This document shows, in pieces, positions 13,771 through 20,668 of a stretch of DNA of 32,541 nucleotides; the stretch's first letter is position 1, and each line of letters begins with the position of its first letter. A program made the translations under genes and the position numbers. This DNA is from a virus. The stretch spans positions 1-32,541 of the IMG/VR virus record IMGVR_UViG_3300036814_001206. One strand, 5' to 3'. Under the pieces are notes generated by a model. That model had not been told where the DNA came from. It saw only the letters and a list, made by a program, of their open reading frames with translations, and made no database searches.

Positions 13771-14063
13771 CATTTAAAGGATGGATGAGCCTATGGGTGA
13801 GCGACGTAATAGATGCTGTTGACGAGCATTGTACACAGAGAATAGACAAACTTGAACGCTCAATAAAAACAAGATTGGTTAAATTACACCATCTTCAATC
13901 TGAGATTACAAGATTAGATACCTCAATCGGTCTGACTGACTATGCTGTTGAGGTGCGCCTTAATAAAATTGAGCGCGACATAGAGGATATTATTAAGCAC
14001 GACTATATTAGAAGCAATCACGGCATAATTAAAGCAACTGATTGGTATAAGGAGGAAAAATGA
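13767..14063 (+). CDS. Coiled-coil protein coupled to the lipoprotein
   Basis: The gene encodes 98 residues from the ATG at 13767, which overlaps the lipoprotein stop. The region from about 25 to 80 is a probable coiled coil (RIDKLERSIK, HHLQSEITRLD, LNKIERDIEDI). The end YIRSNHGIIKATDW resembles the end of the 56-residue gene at 14329 (YIKSN), and both have a start resembling ID-x-LER. They may be distant duplicates. No signal peptide is seen. It flanks the portal-fragment gene and overlaps it by four bases. Confidence 0.65.
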   Translation: MTFKGWMSLWVSDVIDAVDEHCTQRIDKLERSIKTRLVKLHHLQSEITRLDTSIGLTDYAVEVRLNKIERDIEDIIKHDYIRSNHGIIKATDWYKEEK

Positions 14064-14332
14064 CTGAAGAGATTAATAAAAAAAATATATATCAACTTGT
14101 AAATCTTCCGGTCAAATACATTGAGAACGAATGGCCCCATGCTAAGTTGACGAGAAAACTTAAAAGTTTAATAGTGAGTGATCCTAATATGGTTGTAGAA
14201 ATCGTCGAGGGTTCTATGTGGTTATCTGATCAAATATTGACTGAAGAAAAAAGATGGTGTTATTTTTTATATTGCATAAATCATAAATCGTTTTTATCCA
14301 AAGAAATTACCAAAAAAAGGGGGAATATATGA
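14060..14332 (+). CDS. Stand-alone portal-protein fragment homologue
   Basis: The gene encodes 90 residues, with ATG overlapping the previous stop (ATGA) and GGAGG 5 bases ahead. Residues 10-82 align along their whole length with residues 175-246 of this phage's portal. Shared positions include W-P-x-A-x-LT, D-P, VEI-x-EG and WCYF, about 23 identities in 73 aligned positions with one two-residue gap. It lies on the opposite strand from the portal and in an accessory cassette with barrel and lipoprotein genes. The reading frame is intact and coupled at both ends, so it is not debris. A plausible role is interference with portal assembly of a competitor, but this is inference. Confidence 0.8.
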   Translation: MTEEINKKNIYQLVNLPVKYIENEWPHAKLTRKLKSLIVSDPNMVVEIVEGSMWLSDQILTEEKRWCYFLYCINHKSFLSKEITKKRGNI

Positions 14333-14499
14333 GTGATGATATAAATTTAAAATCAAAAATAGACTCACTGGAAAGATTAATAATGACACTCAACGGTGAG
14401 ATGATACTACTTAGAGGAAGAGTTGATGAGTTGGAAGACCAACTGGACTCAGTCTACATCAAGTCAAACATAGTATCTCATGAGCCAGGGACAATATAG
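14329..14499 (+). CDS. Short coiled-coil protein
   Basis: The gene encodes 56 residues and starts within the stop of the portal-fragment gene (ATGA), with GGGGGAA ahead. It is almost entirely heptad-like (KIDSLERLIM, RGRVDELEDQLD), followed by YIKSNIVSHEPG. The end resembles that of the coiled-coil protein at 13767, suggesting duplication or shared partners. It is the last gene of the cassette; a hairpin overlaps its stop. Confidence 0.65.
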   Translation: MSDDINLKSKIDSLERLIMTLNGEMILLRGRVDELEDQLDSVYIKSNIVSHEPGTI

Positions 14500-14511
14500 T
14501 CCCTGTTGTTC
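14486..14511 (+). terminator. Terminator of the accessory cassette
   Basis: CAGGGAC (14486-14492) pairs with GTCCCTG (14499-14505) around a six-base loop, followed by TTGTTC. The stem overlaps the stop codon of the 56-residue gene. The T-tract is imperfect. Confidence 0.65.
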
Positions 14512-14523
14512 AAAATGAGTACA

Positions 14524-14532
14524 TGTTATAAT
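14524..14532 (+). promoter_or_regulatory. Extended -10 promoter for the two micro-genes
   Basis: TG-T-TATAAT (14524-14532) is a perfect extended -10. Only poor -35 matches exist 15-17 bases upstream, as is usual for extended -10 promoters. It lies just beyond the cassette terminator. Confidence 0.6.
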
Positions 14533-14564
14533 ACTAGCACGGATGAATCAAACCTGGAGTGGAC

Positions 14565-14648
14565 ATGGATAGTTTACCTTTCTCAACTTTAATATTTGGT
14601 GTAATTTTACCAACCATGGGCATTATCTACATTCTATACTCAAAATAG
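14565..14648 (+). CDS. 27-residue hydrophobic micro-protein
   Basis: The gene encodes 27 residues. The ATG has GGAG five bases upstream and lies 32 bases after the extended -10. After six polar or small residues comes one hydrophobic stretch, STLIFGVILPTMGIIYILY (about 7-25), ending in Ser-Lys, a likely single membrane span. Similar peptides include small holins, membrane toxins and regulators of membrane proteins; the sequence does not decide among them. Confidence 0.5.
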   Translation: MDSLPFSTLIFGVILPTMGIIYILYSK

Positions 14649-14688
14649 TTTCTTAAAACTTGGGGGGATAAAAACCAAGGAGCAAGCT

Positions 14689-14751
14689 ATGATAGAAGTT
14701 GTCATTGAACTGATAAGAATTGCGCTCGGTCTTTTAGAAGATTCTCTCTAA
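14689..14751 (+). CDS. 20-residue amphipathic micro-peptide
   Basis: The gene encodes 20 residues with an AAGGAG ribosome site six bases ahead. The peptide alternates Ile, Leu and Val with Glu and Arg, so it would form an amphipathic helix. It recalls the layout of type I toxin peptides but is acidic, so function is unknown. It follows the 27-residue gene by 40 bases. Confidence 0.4.
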   Translation: MIEVVIELIRIALGLLEDSL

Positions 14752-14777
14752 GAGGTGACACAAGATATACCATAAGC

Positions 14778-14797
14778 CTGATAACTGCAATTATCAG
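14778..14797. terminator. Hairpin between convergent transcripts
   Basis: CTGATAA and TTATCAG flank a six-base loop. It lies between the end of the rightward micro-genes and the stop of the leftward terminase gene, where a bidirectional terminator is expected. No T-tract follows on either strand, so the call is tentative. Confidence 0.4.
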
Positions 14798-14802
14798 TCA
14801 TA

Positions 14803-16146
14803 TCAAACAGGCTCAGATGACCATGGGTTCTGGTGTATACCACCGCCTGACAGATTATGCTGATTGCTCGTTAGCATTCCCTCAATCCTGGCTTGTGCTA
14901 TCAGCTGCAATGCATCACAACAATGGCTTGCCCAGTTATGGTCAACGCCACCATGTGCACCGTTGATTCCTTCTTTTGCGTGGTATTCCATAATACAGTC
15001 AATTCCATACTGACATTCTGTCTTGTGTATATAAAATTTGCTAAATAAGGCCCGTGTGTGCTCTATAGAAGCCATTTTATCCTTAGTCCTGGGTACCTGC
15101 CTAAAAATTATACCGAGTTTCCTTGCGCGTTCTAGCCTTGATTGTCCTGATGACAGCTCACGCACAGCAATATCATGGGGGGCATAATGATCTCCTAAAA
15201 CATAACCGTACTTATTTCTGTAGTCATGTATATAGTTTATATAATGTTCAAAACCTTGGTTGTTGTTTTCGTAGTAATGAATAAGTCTGATCTCACCATT
15301 TGTACCAAGCTGAACAAGCCAGATTGCCATACTGTCAGAAATTCCGAGATCCCAGAATGAATGCACCGGCAAATTACAATCAACTGGGAAGTCCCCTACC
15401 CTGTTTTGTTCTTCTGCCTGCCTGAGGTATTTGCTAAAGTAAGCGTTGGCGAGCGCCACGTCGAAATCGCAAAAATACTCCTGACGGAGCTCTTCAATAC
15501 TGAGATTGTGCTTATCATCTTCTATCTGCTCGTCGGAGACAATAGGCATACCCTCCTCGTCCTCTGTGTCAGAGACTGTAAGGACAGATGTATGCCAGTT
15601 GTCATCTTCTTTGACTGAATTAAAAAGCTTGTAGCAGTGATTATGTCCTCGTGGAGTAGAGTTAATGAGAAGCCAGCCATTAGTCTCATTAAGTGATGGC
15701 TTGAGGTAGCGGAGCGCAAAAGGAGTCTGGACTGCATACTCAGAAAAGATTATCCCACACGCACTAATTCCTACCAGCTTGTCATAGCGGTTGGCTCCTA
15801 CAATCTGGATAGTACTTCCATTTGTGAGTGTAATCCGAAGCTCAGAGTTATTTATATTCTTAACAAATTCTTTAGGGATGTGATCTATGAAACTTTTTCC
15901 TTTCTTATCTATGCCCAGCCACACCGCTTTTTTTCCCTGCCCAATCTCAGGAAAGACATAGAAATAATTTCCAGTTCTCTGTAATGCTTTACAAATAAGT
16001 ATATTCCAACATGTTTTGTCTTTGCCTGACCTCCTATGCCACACGACAAATCCACGCAGCTTATTTTCTACCAGCATCGCATTCATCAAAGGCATCTGGT
16101 ACGGCCGCGGCTCAAACTGATGCGGTAAGTATTCTACACTCATCAT
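14803..16146 (-). CDS. Terminase large subunit
   Basis: This is the motor ATPase and nuclease that packages and cuts the genome. It encodes 447 residues. The N-terminal ATPase has WHRRSGKDKT (residues 36-45, Walker A) and CGIIFSE with Glu 136 (Walker B). The C-terminal RNase H-like nuclease shows acidic residues in SFWDLGISD, GDHYAPHD and the last HNWASHCCDALQ. The start is one of two adjacent ATGs (16146 or 16143) behind a GGGGGG stretch. It is the last gene of the leftward structural operon, more than 9.8 kb from the small subunit. The length is a little shorter than most large terminases (often 470-600) but the key parts are present. Confidence 0.92.
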   Translation of the reverse strand: MMSVEYLPHQFEPRPYQMPLMNAMLVENKLRGFVVWHRRSGKDKTCWNILICKALQRTGNYFYVFPEIGQGKKAVWLGIDKKGKSFIDHIPKEFVKNINNSELRITLTNGSTIQIVGANRYDKLVGISACGIIFSEYAVQTPFALRYLKPSLNETNGWLLINSTPRGHNHCYKLFNSVKEDDNWHTSVLTVSDTEDEEGMPIVSDEQIEDDKHNLSIEELRQEYFCDFDVALANAYFSKYLRQAEEQNRVGDFPVDCNLPVHSFWDLGISDSMAIWLVQLGTNGEIRLIHYYENNNQGFEHYINYIHDYRNKYGYVLGDHYAPHDIAVRELSSGQSRLERARKLGIIFRQVPRTKDKMASIEHTRALFSKFYIHKTECQYGIDCIMEYHAKEGINGAHGGVDHNWASHCCDALQLIAQARIEGMLTSNQHNLSGGGIHQNPWSSEPV

Positions 16147-16152
16147 TCCCCC

Positions 16153-16512
16153 CTACTTCTTTTTGAATTTCTCCAGTGTTCTAAGACCACCAAAACCAAG
16201 CATACCCATAACTAAAGGGTATAAGCTAGACGTGTCAATAGGTGGCGCATGAATGGATGCGGCAACTAGAAGTGGTCTTACAATATATTCGTACATGACC
16301 CCTCCGCCAGAGCACCAGCCTATGAATGGCCGCCATCCTGAAACCCAGAGGCTTGGGTTAGAAGCCTCTATCTTATTTATTTCTATCTGTCCCGCTCTCA
16401 TCTGAGCATCAAGCTGCGCAAGAGCTAATTCTACTTTTCTTTTATCCTCATCTGATGTAAAGAAACCACCAAATATTTTAAGTCCTGCGTTTACCAGTGT
16501 ATCTATAATCAT
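16153..16512 (-). CDS. Holin, 3TM (gene-transfer-agent) family
   Basis: The gene encodes 119 residues. The layout is a short hydrophobic N-terminus, a charged helix DEDKRKVELALAQLDAQM, then NPSLWVSGWRPFIGW, a second hydrophobic segment, and a third (SLYPLVMGMLGFGGLRTLEK). The phrase S-x-W-V-S-G-W-R-P is a hallmark of the Holin_3TM family. It would form the membrane lesion that starts lysis. No endolysin gene adjoins it; it sits between fibre and terminase, as lysis genes do in several podoviruses. Confidence 0.85.
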   Translation of the reverse strand: MIIDTLVNAGLKIFGGFFTSDEDKRKVELALAQLDAQMRAGQIEINKIEASNPSLWVSGWRPFIGWCSGGGVMYEYIVRPLLVAASIHAPPIDTSSLYPLVMGMLGFGGLRTLEKFKKK

Positions 16513-16549
16513 GATGTCACCTAAGCTGATTTTTATTTATCATTCTAAA

Positions 16550-17788
16550 TCACGTAATTTGAGTCAAAGTAAGAACATAACCTTGTAAACCTGCAGGGCT
16601 TGCTGTAGCGCCAGCTGTATTGGTGTAAGTTGCACTTATTGCTATACCATAATCAAGACCCGATGTGTTGTAGTCTGCCCAAGCAGTGGTAATTGCACAC
16701 TGTCCTATAGTTGGAGAGACGCTAACAGTGAACCCGTTTGATCCATCAAAAGTAGTTATTCCAGTCAAATTTTCCATCGAAATGAAGTGATCTTCGAGAT
16801 TAATAGAATTCGCTGCCAATGCGGCAACTGTAACCGTTACTTCACAGGTCCATACTGCAAGAGAACTGCCAATATCATACTGAGGCGACGAAGGTGTAGC
16901 GCCTATTGACCAGCTACCCGAGGAATTGGTGCTAACCCAGCCCCTAGTAGCTAAAATAACATCTGATAGTCCTGTCGCAGGCACAGTAGGGAAAGGTGAT
17001 CCTTCAATCCATGATATATCTGTAGAGAGAGGGGGGTCACCAATTAGTCCATTTGCAATTACTATCATTCCAGTAGGAGCGTCATAATGTGCTATCAGGG
17101 ACTCATCACCAATCGCATCAAGTCCTGCTTGCACGGTTACAAGTGAGGTTCCATTCCAATACCCTACCAAGGTCGCTCCTGAATCACTTGCACTTGTTCC
17201 CGCTGCCAACTCTGCTTTAAGTTCAGCTGCAGTTATTCCTCCTGGATCTAAGGGTGCATCAATAATAGATCCAGCTGAATCTTTTGCCCATACTCTTGGA
17301 GCATCGCCAGGTCCTGGAGTAGATAGGACAGGTAAAACAAGATCAGCAGCTTTGGGGTATTCAGGATCTGCGGGGGTATAGGTTAGAGAAACCTCACCAT
17401 AGCTTGGATATATCTGTGAGCTATCTGCTGGCGTGTTGCTAAATCTAGCGGTATAAAAGAAGTTATCCCATGCGATTAAATAGCTAGCGTCAAATCTTTG
17501 ATTTAAATCCTCAGCAGTTAAGCTGTTACCTGGCGCAAAGTTTGTAGGATCTTCGATTTGTATTCTTCGGCATACTGTGACTGTGCCGCTTCCAGGATCA
17601 ACAGCAAGAGTCAAGCTGAAGCTGGTATCAGAGACAATAGCAGATACAGAGTATGCTGCTGGAGCCTGAAGTGCTTGCCCATAATAAACGGCTATATCAC
17701 CTACTGAAAATATCCACATGGGGATGGTGTAAGTAACAGAGCCATCAGCTGTGAATTGATAAACGGTTTGAGTTGCTGGACTTGGCAT
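16550..17788 (-). CDS. Tail fibre protein with T7 gp17-type anchor
   Basis: The gene encodes 412 residues. Residues 1-130 follow the T7 tail-fibre attachment domain: TQTVYQFTADGSVTYTIPMW at the start, a central VCRRI-x-IEDP, then FAPGNSLTAEDLNQRFD. The middle is Pro-, Gly- and Ser-rich. The C-terminal half is beta-rich with many Thr, Ser and Ala and would carry host recognition; it has no visible enzymatic motif. AGGAG lies 7 bases before the ATG. As adsorption protein it is likely to vary between relatives. Confidence 0.88.
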   Translation of the reverse strand: MPSPATQTVYQFTADGSVTYTIPMWIFSVGDIAVYYGQALQAPAAYSVSAIVSDTSFSLTLAVDPGSGTVTVCRRIQIEDPTNFAPGNSLTAEDLNQRFDASYLIAWDNFFYTARFSNTPADSSQIYPSYGEVSLTYTPADPEYPKAADLVLPVLSTPGPGDAPRVWAKDSAGSIIDAPLDPGGITAAELKAELAAGTSASDSGATLVGYWNGTSLVTVQAGLDAIGDESLIAHYDAPTGMIVIANGLIGDPPLSTDISWIEGSPFPTVPATGLSDVILATRGWVSTNSSGSWSIGATPSSPQYDIGSSLAVWTCEVTVTVAALAANSINLEDHFISMENLTGITTFDGSNGFTVSVSPTIGQCAITTAWADYNTSGLDYGIAISATYTNTAGATASPAGLQGYVLTLTQIT

Positions 17789-17797
17789 TGGTCTCTC

Positions 17798-20668
17798 CTA
17801 ATGGTGAATGATGGGTTCTTGGCCCGTGTATTTGTGGTATTTGTGCATCTGTCGCTCATAGGTCCCAGGGTAAAAATGGTTTATAACCCCTTTGCCTAGC
17901 GAGTAGTTAAGAAATAACTGTGCGTTTGGAAGAGATGCGAAAGGTAAGTTCCTTTTAGCCAGTTCAGCTGTGATTAGTCCTGCACTTTTTTTGTGATGCT
18001 TGTGACTAAATAATCTATCTCCTAACTCATAGAAGTATGTGGCTACTGAGCCAACATCTGATGCAACGGGACCTAAGGCCTCAGAAATAGCATTGTATGG
18101 GTGCTCCACAATAGCTCCTACCATATCACCGTAAAGACCTGCTGGTCCCTCCATAGCTCTTAACCAGGTTTCCCATGCGTGCGGGCCAGTTAATGGAGGC
18201 GGGGACTGGTTTTTAAGAAAGGCCTTAATTGATTCACTGGCATATCCTGCAATCATTGTGCCCGTGTAGAGGTATGTAAAGTTTTTAATAATATTTGCTG
18301 ATCTTGCAAAACCTTGTCCCGGTGCCTGTCTTAATACCCGTCCGAGCACGTTTTTTACATAATTTATAGGATAGGATTTATATTGCAAGAGCAGCTCTAT
18401 TATATAATTTGCTGGTGTAGAAATAGATCGCCTTTTAGCTGCGTTAGCAAGTGATGTAAGATCCATTCCAGGCACAGCCTCATCATAGCTTGCATGCAAA
18501 TATGTCAATAGATTGTTGAAATGTTCAGACTTTGACAGACCAGATGACTTTTCTTCGGCCGGTGTTATATTTAATAAAGACTCAGGCGTTAGAAACTTCT
18601 TCGATCCTGGCCAGAATAGGTTTTTAACAGCGTGTTGCTCTGAATTTCTCCAGACATCCCAAACCTCGGGAGTTATTCCATTTAAATGAAAGTCATTTGA
18701 GAGCGCAGGAGGTAGTTTATCAAAACTTCTCCCCGCATTAAGAGCCAACCAATGGGATGTTGCTGTTACACAAGTCTCACGCATTACATCATCATGTGTT
18801 GCCAGGCGGTTCCACTTAAACATGGTCTGGTCAAGCTTGGTCATCTGACCGCTAAACGTGCTCGGGTCAACACCCATTCTGTTGGATGCTCCCTGCATAT
18901 GATCAAACCCAATTCCAACCGCCCTGAGTAAATTCTTATGATCAGCTGATCTTAAGTTGGGTAGTATCTTTTCTTGAGCGTAAGGTAAAAATGCTACAGG
19001 GTCTTTCCACATGAACCTCATCGAGAGATGCAAGTTTTTCATTAATGGCATTCCCTTTGTTCCTAGGGAGGCCATTATATTGATAGGATCGTTGATAGAG
19101 GAAATCACTACTTTTCCTAGTCTCTTAATATTTTCGAATGACTTTAAATTTTGTATGACCCTTGCAGTGGTGTTGATATCCCCTGCTTTATATCCTCCAG
19201 TCAGATACTTAAAACTTGTGTCAAGAGGATCAAGATGTTGCTCAAGCTTGGGATCAGATTTGTTTGTCTCAATTATATGATTTCTTATCATTTCCCATCC
19301 GTCCTCGGCATCGGGTCCGTATGTGTTTGCTGTTTCTATAATTTTGGCTGTTCTGTGCATGTCATTTTTTAGCTCATTAAGAAAATTTCCAGAACCATAC
19401 TTTTCAATATAATCCAATCTTGTCACCCCACTCTTCCAGAAGTAGGATCTCTTGCCGCCCCTGGCGTATTTGGCAAAGGTTGGTCTACCGCCAGATGGTC
19501 TTTCATCCCTTGGCCTGATCTGATTAGAAGTGGTAAAGTTATCAAAGTCTTCTCTCAATGCGTCGTCAATTTCTTTTTCATCTGTATGATCTACATCTTG
19601 TAATGATAGATTAAAATCTAATCCAGATTTCATGGTATTCTTCCACTCTTGAAACGCATATTCTTTTCTTAATTCATTCCACTTAGACGTTCCTAATTCC
19701 TTCCTGAGCTCTTCTGCTCGCAGGGTATTGCGAGCATCAAAAATAGTACTAATAGGATGCTTAATACCTTTGGCGGCGCGCTGAGGACTCAGGACTGTTT
19801 TAAACTCTTTCCCTTCTTCGATGGCTTTATCTACCATGTGCTTATTGAAGTCTCGTGTAAACTTCCCAATCCCACCAGGGTTTAGTAATTTTATAGGGTT
19901 GTGTATAGGTCTGGAGACTCGTCCAGCCAATCTTTGCACGTAAATACCCGCTTCATGCAGAGCCTTTAAAAGAGTATCATTATGTTTAGTGATTACTTTA
20001 GCCATCTTGCCAGCCAAATTGTCCTCATAAATCTCTGACTGGGCCTGGTTAATTACATCTGTTGTGAATTCACGCTTTTTTTGGTTTGTTTTTCCAAAGC
20101 CAATCGGGTCATAGTCAAGCAATCCTGACCCGCCGTTTTTATCGAATTCAGTGTATAAACCTATAGGACCGTTAGCAAGCTTTCTATAACCTCCAGCCAT
20201 GCGATTAGTAAAACCACCGAGCGCTTTTGTCCCTTTGCCAGAATATCCTCTACCAGTAACAATTATTTGAGTTGCTTTTTTGATCTCGTTCTTATTAGCT
20301 TTAATTGTGTTTATTTTGTCAGCTGCATTTAAGAGTGTTTTAAGGGCGGCTCTTTTTCTGAAAGCTAATTGTTCCTTCCTTCCTTCAAGATACATTTTAC
20401 CTGCTTGATTTAAGTGATCCGCCCAGGATTTTTTAGGATCTTTTAGTTGTAAATTTTTACCCAACTCGTAAATTTTCTTATTAACAAGCATGATATTTTT
20501 CATCCCTTCGTCGGACCCACTGATTCCCTCAAACTCTAACGCTTCGCGTACCTCTGCTGATGCTTCCACGGCTATCCAGTTACTAACCTCTTTTCGACAC
20601 TTAGTATCTATTACCTTTACAGCTGCTCGTCTTCGTGCAATTTCACCTTCTAAATCTACTGTAACCAT
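17798..20668 (-). CDS. Large internal virion (ejection) protein, T7 gp16-like C-terminal part
   Basis: The gene encodes 956 residues from the ATG at 20668, whose first base overlaps the preceding stop (TAATG), with AGGAG 10 bases upstream. The C-terminus contains AKRNLPFASLPNAQLFLNY followed by a PGTYERQMHKYHKYTGQ stretch, a pattern I recognise at the ends of large podovirus internal virion proteins. A weak membrane-like segment lies near GTMIAGYASESIKAF. Such proteins are ejected with the DNA and form the trans-envelope channel. No lytic transglycosylase motif is visible, unlike T7 gp16, whose N-terminus carries one. Confidence 0.75.
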   Translation of the reverse strand: MVTVDLEGEIARRRAAVKVIDTKCRKEVSNWIAVEASAEVREALEFEGISGSDEGMKNIMLVNKKIYELGKNLQLKDPKKSWADHLNQAGKMYLEGRKEQLAFRKRAALKTLLNAADKINTIKANKNEIKKATQIIVTGRGYSGKGTKALGGFTNRMAGGYRKLANGPIGLYTEFDKNGGSGLLDYDPIGFGKTNQKKREFTTDVINQAQSEIYEDNLAGKMAKVITKHNDTLLKALHEAGIYVQRLAGRVSRPIHNPIKLLNPGGIGKFTRDFNKHMVDKAIEEGKEFKTVLSPQRAAKGIKHPISTIFDARNTLRAEELRKELGTSKWNELRKEYAFQEWKNTMKSGLDFNLSLQDVDHTDEKEIDDALREDFDNFTTSNQIRPRDERPSGGRPTFAKYARGGKRSYFWKSGVTRLDYIEKYGSGNFLNELKNDMHRTAKIIETANTYGPDAEDGWEMIRNHIIETNKSDPKLEQHLDPLDTSFKYLTGGYKAGDINTTARVIQNLKSFENIKRLGKVVISSINDPINIMASLGTKGMPLMKNLHLSMRFMWKDPVAFLPYAQEKILPNLRSADHKNLLRAVGIGFDHMQGASNRMGVDPSTFSGQMTKLDQTMFKWNRLATHDDVMRETCVTATSHWLALNAGRSFDKLPPALSNDFHLNGITPEVWDVWRNSEQHAVKNLFWPGSKKFLTPESLLNITPAEEKSSGLSKSEHFNNLLTYLHASYDEAVPGMDLTSLANAAKRRSISTPANYIIELLLQYKSYPINYVKNVLGRVLRQAPGQGFARSANIIKNFTYLYTGTMIAGYASESIKAFLKNQSPPPLTGPHAWETWLRAMEGPAGLYGDMVGAIVEHPYNAISEALGPVASDVGSVATYFYELGDRLFSHKHHKKSAGLITAELAKRNLPFASLPNAQLFLNYSLGKGVINHFYPGTYERQMHKYHKYTGQEPIIHH

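Noticed and set aside
15361-15618. Rightward open frame inside the terminase large subunit gene
   Set aside because: It is opposite to conserved nuclease and ATPase motifs and has no supporting signals.
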